The translations under genes and the position numbers were made by a program. A stretch of DNA of 64,000 nucleotides. Source: Ralstonia sp. SET104. Lineage in GTDB: Bacteria; Pseudomonadota; Gammaproteobacteria; Burkholderiales; Burkholderiaceae. The stretch covers positions 118,918 through 182,917 of the forward strand of contig NZ_BHVX01000009.1 of assembly GCF_003851545.1 (NCBI RefSeq), given 5' to 3'. Shown piece by piece: positions 1-8,386 of this stretch. The notes under the pieces were generated by a model that saw nothing but the letters and a program-made list of their open reading frames with translations, was not told the origin of the DNA and made no database searches. Each line of letters starts with the position of its first letter. The stretch's first letter is position 1.

Positions 1-373
1 TGTTGAGCGCGTATTCCAGCTCCGAGAGCCGATACGCCGGATTGATGTTGACCAGAATAAGCCCCAGGCGCGCCGTGGCGAACTGGGTGAGCACCCATTC
101 ATAGCGGTTGGGCGACCAGATGCCGATGCGGTCGCCCCGCGCCAGCCCCAGCGCATGCAGCCCGGCGGCCAGCGCGTCCACCTGCTGGGCAAAGGCGCGC
201 CACGTCCAGCGCACGTTCTGCTCGCGGAAGACGACCGCCTCGTCATCGGGGCAGCGGCGCACGGTATCCGCCAGCAGCGCCGAGACGGTCACGTGCGCCA
301 GCGGCACCGCCGTATCGCCCACCACATACGACGCACCATTGCGCGGTCGCGCGTCAAAAACCTCACCAGCCAT
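1..373 (-). CDS. Acyl-CoA synthetase / AMP-binding ligase, N-terminal part (runs off the left edge)
   Basis: Only the first 124 codons are inside the window. The reading begins [20 protein letters not shown] and continues through a segment ([20 protein letters not shown] followed by NINPAYR) that is typical of the N-terminal domain of long- or medium-chain fatty-acyl-CoA synthetases. These activate a carboxylic acid with ATP and then transfer it to CoA. The start at 373 is supported by a strong GGAGGAGA Shine-Dalgarno at about 378-385. The catalytic TSGTTG loop and the C-terminal domain lie outside the window, so substrate class cannot be judged. Confidence 0.85.
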   Translation of the reverse strand, partial: MAGEVFDARPRNGASYVVGDTAVPLAHVTVSALLADTVRRCPDDEAVVFREQNVRWTWRAFAQQVDALAAGLHALGLARGDRIGIWSPNRYEWVLTQFATARLGLILVNINPAYRLSELEYALN

Positions 374-599
374 GGATGTCTCCTCCAATCAACGTTGGCC
401 TTTTTTCGGGCCTTGTTTTGAGTGATGTTTCCTACTGCTTTGCCCGCAATTTGACGCAGCTTGACGTATTTGGCAATCCGTTGCCGGACGAACAATAACG
501 CGGAACAATTGCTGCGGTGCAGCAGCAAAAATCGGCGGGCGTCACGCTCAACGCGCTAACATGCCGGCCTGATGTTTTGCGCTTTCTTGCACGTAGGGA

Positions 600-1133
600 A
601 TGACGATGATCGTAGTAGTGATGGGTGTTTCGGGTTGCGGCAAATCAACGGTCGGGCAGAAGATCGCAGAGCGGCTGGGCTGCGCTTTCCGTGATGGCGA
701 CGAGTTCCACACCGACGCCAACCGCGCCAAGATGCACGCCGGCATCCCGCTGAACGACGACGATCGCAAACCCTGGCTCGAATCGATCCGCACCTACATG
801 GACGAGATGACCAGCGGCGGCCAATCCCTGGTGGTGGCTTGCTCGGCGCTCAAGCAGCGCTACCGCGATGTGCTTCGCGGCAAGGCTGCAAGCGGCAACA
901 GCAGCGGCATCACCGAGTTTGTCTACCTGAAGGGCGATTTTGAACTGCTGCAGGGTCGCCTCTCTGCACGCAAGGATCACTTCTTCAACCCGAACCTGCT
1001 GCGCAGCCAGTTCGATGCGCTGGAAGAGCCGACCGACGCCGTCATCGTCGACATCGCGCTGCCGCCCGAGGCCATCGTCGACGAGGCGGTCAGGCAACTG
1101 CAGGCGCGCGCCGCGCATCGGCCGGCAGCCTGA
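600..1133 (+). CDS. gntK: Gluconokinase
   Basis: A 177-residue P-loop kinase that phosphorylates D-gluconate to 6-phosphogluconate, feeding the Entner-Doudoroff or pentose phosphate route. The Walker A motif GVSGCGKST is at residues 9-17, followed by DGDEFHTDANRAKM, the gluconate kinase signature region, and by the lid residues around RKDHFF. Length fits the short thermoresistant GntK family. Translation may begin at 600 or at the second ATG (606). It stands alone: the upstream gene is divergent and the downstream one convergent, so it is probably monocistronic. Confidence 0.92.
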   Translation: MTMIVVVMGVSGCGKSTVGQKIAERLGCAFRDGDEFHTDANRAKMHAGIPLNDDDRKPWLESIRTYMDEMTSGGQSLVVACSALKQRYRDVLRGKAASGNSSGITEFVYLKGDFELLQGRLSARKDHFFNPNLLRSQFDALEEPTDAVIVDIALPPEAIVDEAVRQLQARAAHRPAA

Positions 1134-1142
1134 ACCTGCGCG

Positions 1143-1946
1143 CTAGCTGCGCATGAGTTGCTGCAACACGGCCTGCACCTCGCCGTTGCACACGCGGCTC
1201 ATGCGTTCCTGCTCACGCGGCGTATCGATCTGCTCGTGCGCCTGCAGGCCCAGCTCGATCAGCGATTGCACACGTGGCAGCCAATGGCGTGTGAGCGCTG
1301 CCTGCAAGTCGGCGGCAATGCGATCGGCGTCACCAAAGTAGAGCCGGCCGCCGTATTCGCGCTCAATCTCCTTGCGGATCATCTCGGCGGCATGCGGCAG
1401 CACGGCGCGGTTAACGGCCACGTGCCGCAATTCATGTGCGCGGATGGCGTTGTAGGCGCAGGAGCCCGGCGCAAACTCGCGCGCCACCGTTACACGAAAA
1501 TGGTTCAGCACAAGCGCCACGTCAATGGACGGGCGCAGGCATGTGGTGGGCGGCTGCGTGGGCAGCGCCATGTAGTGCGTGGTGACCTCAAACTGCGCGA
1601 CAAGCGTGGCGTACGTTTTGCCCAGAACGCGCGCGGAACGGTCGTACGGCGGCGCCTCGGCAGTGAGCTGGTCGATCGAGCGGTCGTTGGAGAAGAACAG
1701 CGGCGCCTCGTTGGCATGCACGGTCACGCGCATGGGGCCCAGTTTCTCGTCGCAGATCTTGAGCCAGTAAGCCTTGGGCGCAGGCAAGCTGACCAATAAG
1801 CCGGCAGGCTGATGATCGGTTTGGGCGGCAACGGCCTCGATGGAAGCAAAACGGACATTGGCCAACCGCGCACGGTAATGCCGGCTCCAAAGACCCGCGC
1901 CGGCCACCACGGCCAGCACCACACCCAAGACCACCACCCGACGCAT
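1143..1946 (-). CDS. Membrane-anchored protein with HExxH zinc-peptidase motif, function unknown
   Basis: A 267-residue protein with an N-terminal hydrophobic segment (residues about 4-19) that is either an uncleaved anchor or a signal peptide. The rest would be periplasmic. Residues 171-175 are HELRH, a match to the HExxH zinc-ligand motif, inside the context CAYNAIRAHELRHVAVN, which resembles the DUF922-type putative peptidases. The C-terminal half is helical and charged. I do not recognise a specific family member and no substrate is implied by the neighbours (convergent gntK, co-directional esterase upstream). Peptidase activity is an inference from the motif only. Confidence 0.75.
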   Translation of the reverse strand: MRRVVVLGVVLAVVAGAGLWSRHYRARLANVRFASIEAVAAQTDHQPAGLLVSLPAPKAYWLKICDEKLGPMRVTVHANEAPLFFSNDRSIDQLTAEAPPYDRSARVLGKTYATLVAQFEVTTHYMALPTQPPTTCLRPSIDVALVLNHFRVTVAREFAPGSCAYNAIRAHELRHVAVNRAVLPHAAEMIRKEIEREYGGRLYFGDADRIAADLQAALTRHWLPRVQSLIELGLQAHEQIDTPREQERMSRVCNGEVQAVLQQLMRS

Positions 1947-2010
1947 GCTGGGCTCCCCGTTTGCGCGTCCCGATCGGTCCGCCAGGGTCTTGCCATCGGC
2001 GCCGGTCGGA

Positions 2011-2970
2011 TCATGCCGGTGTCAATGCCACCGGTTCTCGGTCCTCATGCCGGGCGGCAACCAGTCGTCTGATCTGCTCGCCCGATCGTTTGAGCGCTAC
2101 GCGCGCCTCTGGAAGGAAAGGATAGAAGATCGGCCACACGTGCGGAAGCCGACGCCCCATTTCTACCGAAACGGATACCCCCGCTGCCCGCGCGCGCTCG
2201 GCCATTCGGAGGGTATCGTCGCGCAGCACTTCGCTGGTGCTGACGTAGCAATGCAGCGCCGGCAGGCCCGTGAAATCGGCATACAGCGGCGAGGCGAGCG
2301 GGTGGTCTGCCGGCGCGCCCGAATCGCCCAGGTACAGCGCTGCGCCGTGGGCCATCCATGCGCCGCGGAACATCACGTCGGATTCGTCGTTGTCGATCAG
2401 GCTCTGGCCGGTGGCGGCCAGGTCCGTCCACGGCGAGTAAAGGATCGCACCGGCTGGTAGCGGGTCAGCCGCATCGCGCAAAGCCACCAGCAGCGCAAGC
2501 GCCAGCCCGCCGCCCGCAGAATCGCCCGCCACCACAATGCGCGACGGCGCCACACCCTGGGCTATCAGCGCGCGATACGTGAAGAGCGCATCTTCCACCG
2601 GCGCCGGAAACGGATACTCAGGCGCCAGACGATAGTCCGGCACGCATACGCGGGCACCCGCATGCGTGGCTAGGCCGATGGTGATGGGCCGATGCGTACG
2701 CGGGCTGCAGAAGAAGTAGCCGCCGCCATGCAAATAGAGAACGACGGGGGCGTCATCATGCCGGTCGGGGTCGGCGGGTTCGATCCACTCGCCGGTGAGG
2801 CCGTGATTTGCCGGCACGATGCTCCAGTCCGCAGGCAGCTCCACCGGCGAAGGCATCTTGCGCTTCTCGGCATGCAGGCGGGTGGCGATGGGGTCGAAAG
2901 GCTCGCGCTCAGTGGCCCTTTTGATCTGGTTGCGCACCATCCTGGAGACGACCCAGTTCTGCCAGCTCAT
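2011..2970 (-). CDS. Alpha/beta hydrolase of the hormone-sensitive lipase (HSL) family
   Basis: A 319-residue esterase/lipase-type enzyme, probably cytoplasmic since no signal peptide is seen. The oxyanion motif HGGG is at residues 81-84 and the nucleophile elbow GDSAGG at 149-154 (Ser151). A C-terminal Asp (in SEVLRDDTLR) and His (in RRLPHVWP) can complete the triad. An upstream in-frame ATG at 3021 exists, but the ATG at 2970 has a GGAGGG Shine-Dalgarno 7-8 bases upstream and gives a normal HSL N-terminus, so I chose it. Physiological ester substrate is unknown. Confidence 0.85.
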   Translation of the reverse strand: MSWQNWVVSRMVRNQIKRATEREPFDPIATRLHAEKRKMPSPVELPADWSIVPANHGLTGEWIEPADPDRHDDAPVVLYLHGGGYFFCSPRTHRPITIGLATHAGARVCVPDYRLAPEYPFPAPVEDALFTYRALIAQGVAPSRIVVAGDSAGGGLALALLVALRDAADPLPAGAILYSPWTDLAATGQSLIDNDESDVMFRGAWMAHGAALYLGDSGAPADHPLASPLYADFTGLPALHCYVSTSEVLRDDTLRMAERARAAGVSVSVEMGRRLPHVWPIFYPFLPEARVALKRSGEQIRRLVAARHEDREPVALTPA

Positions 2971-3091
2971 CGCGCAACCCTCCACCGCAAAACCCCAGCC
3001 TAGCGAGGATGCGTCGCCCACACAATCGGTTCACACCCTGTTTGAACACCAGTGTCCACATTGGGCAACGCCGCCCCACGAGCCCCCGGCA

Positions 3092-3787
3092 TCAAGCCAT
3101 GTCAGGCGTGGCAGCCACGGTACGCAGGCACAACTGCTCCATTTCATCGATCCACGCCTCGGCCGTGGGCAGGCCGTCCTGCAGCAGCAGCCGGTAGCGG
3201 CGTGCGCCCCAGATGGCTTGCAGCAGCGTTTGCAGCAGCGTGTCGTCAGGCCGGGAAGGCAGATCGGGACAGGCATCCAGCGCCCGGCGCCATGCCGCGC
3301 TCAGTTCATCGAAGAAGCGCCGGTGGTGCTTGGGCTCGGCAATGCGGTCTTCGCGCATCAGCATGGCGTGATCAAAGTACGGAGGATCGAGCGCCGGATC
3401 GCCGCAGCTCAACCGCACGAGATGGCGCACGCGGGCCGTCCACGGGGCATCGGTGCGGTCGGTCACCTCGCGCTGGATGCGTGCAAGCAGCACCTCGATG
3501 GTGTGGCGCACATAGCCGGAGAGCAGCGCCTCCTTGTTCGGGAAGTATTCATACAGCGTGCCGACGGAGCAACCGGCTTCCAGCGCCACCGCGCGCGTGG
3601 TTGCGGCCTGTGCGCCGTCGCGCTGCCAAATCCGAACAAATGCCTCGTAGATGGCCTGCACCGTGAACCTGGCCCGGCGCTGCGATGGCCGTTTCAGCGG
3701 CTTGGCGCGGGCGTTTTCAGCCCGTGCGTTTCCGAACCCGGCATCCGGATGTTGGCCATAAGATGGCCGGCGAGAAAGTGAAGCCAT
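3092..3787 (-). CDS. TetR/AcrR family transcriptional regulator
   Basis: A 231-residue repressor-type protein. The N-terminal helix-turn-helix spans AIYEAFVRIWQRDGAQAATT through AGCSVGTLYEYFPNKEALL, the classic TetR DNA-binding pattern, followed by a helical ligand-binding domain. About 25-30 extra N-terminal residues (basic, low complexity) precede the HTH, so a later start is possible. It is divergent from the DUF2855 gene with only 35 bp between start codons, so it most likely controls that gene and itself from a shared operator. The ligand is unknown. Confidence 0.9.
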   Translation of the reverse strand: MASLSRRPSYGQHPDAGFGNARAENARAKPLKRPSQRRARFTVQAIYEAFVRIWQRDGAQAATTRAVALEAGCSVGTLYEYFPNKEALLSGYVRHTIEVLLARIQREVTDRTDAPWTARVRHLVRLSCGDPALDPPYFDHAMLMREDRIAEPKHHRRFFDELSAAWRRALDACPDLPSRPDDTLLQTLLQAIWGARRYRLLLQDGLPTAEAWIDEMEQLCLRTVAATPDMA

Positions 3788-3822
3788 CAGCCCGAATCAA
3801 TCCCGAGAATGGAGAAGACACC

Positions 3823-4920
3823 ATGAACGCCCCATACCAGCGGCTCTTCACGCGCAAGGATGCCCTAAACGAAAGCCGCCTGGAAAGCACCGATGCAGCA
3901 CCCGCTGCGGCCCCTGGTGAGATCGTGTTGCGTCTGGACCGCTTTGCGCTCACCACCAACAACATCACTTACGCCGCCTTTGGCGACGCCATGCAGTACT
4001 GGTCATTCTTCCCGACCGGGCACGATGGCTGGGGCCATATGCCCGTGTGGGGCTTTGCCGATGTAGTGAGTTCCACTGTAGAGGGCATCGACGTGGGCGA
4101 GCGCTTCTACGGCTATTTCCCCATCGCCACGCACCTGCGCATGCAGCCCGAGCGCATCACGCCGCGCGGCTTCTACGACGGCGCTGCGCATCGCCAGGCA
4201 CTGGTGTCCGCCTACAACCAGTACACGCGCGTCACGCAAGACGCCGCCTACGACGCCGCGCTGGAGGACTACCAGATGCTCTACCGCCCACTGTTCATCA
4301 CGTCGTTCATGCTGGCGGATTTCCTGACGGACAACACCTTCTTCGGCGCGCAGCGGCTGGTGTTTTCGAGTGCGTCGAGCAAGACGGCGTACGGCACCGC
4401 GTTCTGTCTACAGGACGTGCCCGGGCTCACGCTCACCGCGCTGACCTCGGGCGGCAACCGCGCCTTTGTTGACGGCCTGGGCTGCTACCACGACAGCGTC
4501 ACCTATGAAGCACTCGACACGCTCGCCCCCGACGTCCCCACGCTCTACGTCGATTTCTCCGGCGACGTGGCATTGCGTCGGCGCGTACACGAACACTTTG
4601 GCGATGCGCTCATCTACGACTGCTTCGCCGGATCGGCGCAGAACACCGATTTCATCCAGGCTGCCGACTTGCCCGGCCCCGCGCCGCAGTTCTATTTCGC
4701 GCCGGTGCAGATCCGCAAGCGCAACGCCGACTGGGGCCCAACTGTTGTCACTGAGAAGTTCAACGCCGCGCAGCGACGCTTCATCGACCACGTGCGCGAG
4801 CCCAAGCGCGGCTGGCTCAAGCTGATTGAGGCGCGCGGCATGGCGGCAGCGCAGGAGCGCATCGCAGCCCTGCATGCCGGCCGCACGCACCCGCGAGAGG
4901 GCTACGTGATCCGGCTCTGA
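3823..4920 (+). CDS. DUF2855 family protein (MDR-like fold), function unknown
   Basis: A 365-residue protein that I recognise as DUF2855. It begins with LTTNNITYAAFGDAMQYWSF, then has a medium-chain-reductase-like layout, including a segment VFSSASSKTAYGTAFCL that sits where a nucleotide-binding strand-helix would be, but no clear GxGxxG. The start at 3823 has GGAGAAG at 3811-3817. In-frame sequence upstream of 3823 lies inside the TetR gene and is rejected. The divergent TetR gene suggests inducible expression in response to a small molecule. Its reaction is not known to me. Confidence 0.85.
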   Translation: MNAPYQRLFTRKDALNESRLESTDAAPAAAPGEIVLRLDRFALTTNNITYAAFGDAMQYWSFFPTGHDGWGHMPVWGFADVVSSTVEGIDVGERFYGYFPIATHLRMQPERITPRGFYDGAAHRQALVSAYNQYTRVTQDAAYDAALEDYQMLYRPLFITSFMLADFLTDNTFFGAQRLVFSSASSKTAYGTAFCLQDVPGLTLTALTSGGNRAFVDGLGCYHDSVTYEALDTLAPDVPTLYVDFSGDVALRRRVHEHFGDALIYDCFAGSAQNTDFIQAADLPGPAPQFYFAPVQIRKRNADWGPTVVTEKFNAAQRRFIDHVREPKRGWLKLIEARGMAAAQERIAALHAGRTHPREGYVIRL

Positions 4921-4955
4921 TGCCTCGGCGCTAGCGAAGTCTTAACTGCATCCGT

Positions 4956-4980
4956 CGCGCCAGGCTTCGAGCCTGGCGCG
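4956..4980 (+). terminator. Perfect GC-rich hairpin after the DUF2855 gene
   Basis: The arms at 4956-4966 and 4970-4980 are perfect 11-bp complements with a TCG loop. There is no T-run after it, so it is either a weak or factor-assisted terminator, or an RNA-stabilising 3' stem. Confidence 0.5.
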
Positions 4981-5008
4981 TGCGTTGCCAGCCCCATGAC
5001 AAACAATC

Positions 5009-5023
5009 TATAAATTTATATAG
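5009..5023 (+). promoter_or_regulatory. AT-rich palindrome in the cytochrome c promoter region
   Basis: TATAAATTTATA at 5009-5020 is a perfect 12-bp palindrome in an otherwise GC-rich genome, about 155 bp before the cytochrome gene. It may be part of the promoter or an operator. No regulator can be named from sequence. Confidence 0.3.
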
Positions 5024-5173
5024 TATTCAGGTTTTCATTGATTTCCTGCTTCCCTCATGTCGATTGACTTCGTACATTTCGCGCCGGGCACGGCCGTCAT
5101 TGGCTGGCGTGAGAGAAAACGCTAGCCGCGCCGTTTTCGCACACAACTCCAACACAGACCTCACGGGGACAGC

Positions 5174-5983
5174 ATGCAACTTCGCACCGTAGGCGCCGCG
5201 CTGGCGCTCATCGCCAGTACCGCCGCATTTGCACAAGCCACGCCGGTCGCGCTGCCGGTGCCCGACGAAGCCACCATCCCTGCCGGGCCCGTGGGCGACG
5301 CCATCAAGCGCGGCAAGCTGATCCTCACTGACACTCAGCGCCAGTTGCCGCACAACGTCGGTAACGGCCTGAACTGCACGAGCTGCCACCTGAACGGCGG
5401 CACAACGCCATACGCATCGCCATGGGTGGGGCTGACCGCCGCGTTTCCGGAATACCGCTCGCGCAGCGGCAGGGTCATCTCGTTGCAAGAGCGCGTAAAT
5501 GACTGCTTCCAGCGCTCGATGAACGGCAAGCCGGTTGCCTTTGACGGCGACGACATGAACGCCATCCTCGCCTACATGAAATGGCTGTCGGGCGGCGTGC
5601 CCGTGGGCACCAACGTAACGGGGCGCGGCTTTGAAAAGATCGACACCGCGCTCACGCCCAACCGCGACAACGGCAAGGCCATCTACGCACAGCGCTGCGC
5701 CGCCTGCCATGGTGCCGAAGGCCAAGGGCTGCCCAACCCGCAAGGCGGGTACGCGATGCCGCCGCTGTGGGGCAAGGATTCGTTCAACGTGGGGGCGGGC
5801 ATGGCGCGGTTGTTCACCGCGGCGGCCTTCGTAAAGCACAACATGCCGCTCGGCCAGGGCGGCACACTCACCGCGCAGGAGGCCGTGGACGTGGCGGCGT
5901 TCTTCACACAGCAGCCGCGTCCGGACTATGCGGCGCGCACCCAGGATTGGCCCAAGGGCGACAAGCCCAAAGACGCGCGCTGA
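5174..5983 (+). CDS. Periplasmic di-haem cytochrome c, thiosulfate dehydrogenase (TsdA)-like
   Basis: A 269-residue exported protein with a signal peptide ending near AFAQA (residues 1-22). Two haem-binding CxxCH motifs are visible: CTSCH at 68-72 and CAACH at 175-179, each in its own cytochrome c domain. The stretch YRSRSGRVISLQERVNDCFQRS, with a lone Cys at 111, resembles TsdA-type enzymes, which couple two thiosulfates to tetrathionate and have an unusual Cys-ligated haem. Whether Cys111 plays that role here is inference. A generic electron-carrier cytochrome is the alternative. The gene is monocistronic and followed by a strong terminator. Confidence 0.82.
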   Translation: MQLRTVGAALALIASTAAFAQATPVALPVPDEATIPAGPVGDAIKRGKLILTDTQRQLPHNVGNGLNCTSCHLNGGTTPYASPWVGLTAAFPEYRSRSGRVISLQERVNDCFQRSMNGKPVAFDGDDMNAILAYMKWLSGGVPVGTNVTGRGFEKIDTALTPNRDNGKAIYAQRCAACHGAEGQGLPNPQGGYAMPPLWGKDSFNVGAGMARLFTAAAFVKHNMPLGQGGTLTAQEAVDVAAFFTQQPRPDYAARTQDWPKGDKPKDAR

Positions 5984-6003
5984 AACCGCTGTGCCTTGAA
6001 GGC

Positions 6004-6045
6004 AAAAAAAGCCTGCGACGCAACCGCCGCAGGCTTTTCTTCTTT
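6004..6045. terminator. Bidirectional Rho-independent terminator
   Basis: Arms AAAAGCCTGCG (6007-6017) and CGCAGGCTTTT (6028-6038) form an 11-bp stem with A-rich sequence on the left and T-rich on the right. It separates the cytochrome gene from the convergent glycosyltransferase gene. Confidence 0.9.
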
Positions 6046-6051
6046 TGCACC

Positions 6052-6111
6052 TCAGCGTCCGGCGTCGCCCGTATGACGCTGTACCGGCACTTTGCCGGCA
6101 AGGACAATCTC
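6052..6111 (+). pseudogene. Remnant of a TetR-type helix-turn-helix
   Basis: Twenty in-frame codons read SASGVARMTLYRHFAGKDNL, a near-ideal TetR recognition-helix segment. There is no room for a complete gene: a terminator lies immediately upstream and the glycosyltransferase gene on the other strand begins its 3' end at 6163. It looks like the scar of a deleted regulator gene that once sat beside the polyene-type cluster. Confidence 0.5.
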
Positions 6112-6162
6112 TCAACCAGGCCAGGGCCGCCACTGAAGCGACCCAAAGCCAGTTACCCCAGG

Positions 6163-6942
6163 CTACCAGCCGCGCTGCACCCGCCGCGCAATCATCGCGG
6201 GCAGGCGCAGCATGCCCTCGGCTATCAAGCGCAGGTGCATCCCGAACAGCAGGATGTTGTCGCGCAAATACCGGAAGTGCGATACGCCGCCCTCATGCGC
6301 GCGGAAGTAACGCACCGGCGCCGCCATCCGGATCGGACGCACCCCGGCCCAGCACAGGCGCACTGCGGCTTCGGGGTCGAAATCGAAACCGCGCATCCAC
6401 GCCTGGCGCCGCATGATCTCGACCAACGGCGCAATCGGATAGACGCGAAAACCGAACAAAGTGTCGCCAATGCCGGCCCACAGGGTTTCGACGTCGGCAC
6501 AGCCATTGGACAGGCGCCGGCCCTGCACGCGCACCTGCGGGGCCGTTGCGTCGAACACCGGCTGGCCGAGGATCATCGCGTCGGGCGCCGCCTGCGAGGC
6601 CGCCATGAATTCGGGGATAAGGCTGGCGGGGTGCTGGCCATCGGCATCCATGGTCAGCGCGTGGGTAAAGCCCGCGGCGGCGGCGGCTTCCAGACCGGCC
6701 CGTATGGCCACACCCTTGCCGCGATTGCGCGGCAGCACGATCACGCGCAGCCCCGGGTCTTGCGCGGCCATGGCCTGCAGACGTTCGGTGCTGCCATCGG
6801 TGCTGCCGTCCACCACCACCCAGACCGGGTTCCACTGCGCGCGCGCACTGCGTACGGTGTCGTCAACCTTGGGGCCAGGGTTGTAGCTGGGAATCAGAAC
6901 AAGGTGCGAGGTGCAGGAAGAGAGAGTGCCGGTCATCGGCAT
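6163..6942 (-). CDS. Family 2 glycosyltransferase of the polyene-type cluster
   Basis: About 259 residues. It has the GT-A fold pattern LVLIPSYNPG, then VWVVVDGSTDGST and the metal-binding region TMDADGQHP. The C-terminal part (FRYLRDNILLFGMHLRLIAEG) is hydrophobic and could associate with the membrane. In aryl-polyene clusters the equivalent (ApeJ-type) enzyme glycosylates the lipid-polyene or is fused to an acyltransferase; here the two are separate genes. A TTG start at 6996 directly after the ACP stop is an alternative to the ATG at 6942. It is co-transcribed with the ACP gene upstream. Confidence 0.85.
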   Translation of the reverse strand: MPMTGTLSSCTSHLVLIPSYNPGPKVDDTVRSARAQWNPVWVVVDGSTDGSTERLQAMAAQDPGLRVIVLPRNRGKGVAIRAGLEAAAAAGFTHALTMDADGQHPASLIPEFMAASQAAPDAMILGQPVFDATAPQVRVQGRRLSNGCADVETLWAGIGDTLFGFRVYPIAPLVEIMRRQAWMRGFDFDPEAAVRLCWAGVRPIRMAAPVRYFRAHEGGVSHFRYLRDNILLFGMHLRLIAEGMLRLPAMIARRVQRGW

Positions 6943-6998
6943 GGCGTCGGTCCGGCGAAACGTTGGAAGCGTTGAATGCGTCGGGCGCTGGCGCAAGC

Positions 6999-7259
6999 CT
7001 ATCGCGTACGGTGCTCTGCCACGTAGGCCGCAAGCGAGCCCAGCGAGGCGAAAATCTTCTGGTTGTCCGGATTGCCCGAGCGCAACTCGAAGCCGTACTT
7101 CTTGGAGATCAGCAGCGCAACTTCGAGGATATCGATGGAGTCGAGCCCGAACCCTTCGCCATACAGCGGTGTATCGGCGCTCAGGGCATCGAGTTGAATG
7201 TCTTCGAGATTCAGCTCGCCGATCATGAGCGCGGCGAGCTCTTTTTCCAGGTCGTTCAT
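6999..7259 (-). CDS. Acyl carrier protein of the polyene-type cluster
   Basis: An 86-residue phosphopantetheine carrier. The attachment motif is in GFGLDSIDILE (Ser of DSI), and acidic helices flank it. It would carry the growing chain for the ketosynthase pair encoded at 15-17 kb. A start at 7274 is possible, but the ATG at 7259 gives the usual length. Aryl-polyene clusters normally have two carrier proteins; only this one is seen. It shares a divergent promoter region with the rightward operon. Confidence 0.9.
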   Translation of the reverse strand: MNDLEKELAALMIGELNLEDIQLDALSADTPLYGEGFGLDSIDILEVALLISKKYGFELRSGNPDNQKIFASLGSLAAYVAEHRTR

Positions 7260-7676
7260 CGGTCTTGCAACCACAGGCGGCGTGCAGCGGGGGTTGCGGC
7301 CAGAAACAACGATGTTCTCTTTGCCCGAAGCCCCTGCCTTGCCCAGCCCAGCCTGTGAAGGGGGTCGTTTAAGCTACGCGGATTCTAGACGAAGGGTTAC
7401 ATCCCGTATAGCGCGAAACCGTGACAAAGGCCGCATATTGCCGCGCCCGCACGGAGTGACGCAAAAGATTCAACGGCTTGTGTGGCGCCGCAAAGCGGCA
7501 AGAGGTGGGGCAGGAAGGGTGGCGAAGCTCCGTACATCCGGTTACAAACATGCCGCCGCCTGATCGGGCGAGACAGGCTGGGGGCCCTAGAATGTGCCCC
7601 GCCCTATGATGAAACTGCCCGGCACCTTCTCCAACCCGACAACAATGCAGCGCCGTTCCTCCCGCCCCGTTCTGCC
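7260..7676. promoter_or_regulatory. Divergent promoter region of the polyene-type cluster (417 bp, no gene)
   Basis: No convincing coding sequence on either strand. It must hold the promoters for the leftward ACP-glycosyltransferase pair and the rightward biosynthetic operon. I could not identify a confident -35/-10 pair or operator by eye. Confidence 0.5.
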
Positions 7677-8375
7677 ATGAACCGATTGACCAGCTTTGCG
7701 CGCAGCGCGGCGGGCGTGATTGCGGTCGTGGCGTATCAGGTCGGTGCCCATTACGCGGCGGCCACACCGGGTGCGCATGGCGTTGGCCTGACGATGGCAC
7801 TGGCGCCGCCGTTGGCAATTGCGCTGGTCGCAGCCGCACGTTCTGCGCATCGGGCGTGGCTGTTGCCAGTGTGGGCGCTCACCTGCGCGGCGCTGTGGAT
7901 GGCGCATGCACCGCTGGCACGTTATTTTGATTGGGGCCTGTACCTCGAACATGCGAGCTTCAACCTGACGATGGCCTACATCTTCGGACGCACGCTGGTG
8001 GCGGGGCACGAGCCGCTGTGCACGCGCTTTGCCCACGTTGTGCACGGCACGCTCACACCGCGCATTGCGCGTTACTCGCGGCAGGTGACGCTGGCCTGGA
8101 CGCTGTTCTTTCTCGCAACCGCCAACATGTCGACGCTGCTGTTTGCCACGGCATCGACCGTGACATGGTCGACGTTTGCCAACTACCTGTCGCTGCCGCT
8201 GGTGGGTGTGATGTTCGTGGCGGAATACCTCTGCCGGCGCATCGTGCTGCGCGGCGAGCCGCGCTCCAGCCTGTTCGATGCGGTGCGTGCCTATCGACAA
8301 GCAGGGCCATCAGGGCAAGCGACACCCGCCGCCTCAGAGCGACAGAGCGCTCCCGCTGAACCCCACACGTCCTAA
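7677..8375 (+). CDS. COG4648-type integral membrane protein of polyene clusters
   Basis: A 232-residue polytopic membrane protein with hydrophobic segments at roughly residues 8-25, 40-60, 65-85, 140-160 and 170-190. Proteins of this type occur between the acyl carrier and acyl-AMP ligase genes of aryl-polyene and xanthomonadin-like clusters (ApeG position). Their biochemical role is not established to my knowledge. The C-terminal 35 residues are hydrophilic and low complexity. I chose the ATG at 7677; the in-frame extension to 7482 has non-coding character. Confidence 0.8.
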   Translation: MNRLTSFARSAAGVIAVVAYQVGAHYAAATPGAHGVGLTMALAPPLAIALVAAARSAHRAWLLPVWALTCAALWMAHAPLARYFDWGLYLEHASFNLTMAYIFGRTLVAGHEPLCTRFAHVVHGTLTPRIARYSRQVTLAWTLFFLATANMSTLLFATASTVTWSTFANYLSLPLVGVMFVAEYLCRRIVLRGEPRSSLFDAVRAYRQAGPSGQATPAASERQSAPAEPHTS

Positions 8376-8386
8376 CGATCTGCTTC

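Noticed and set aside
5027..6133. 368-codon minus-strand ORF over the cytochrome c gene
   Set aside because: It runs through a strong terminator and mirrors a gene with signal peptide and two CxxCH motifs.
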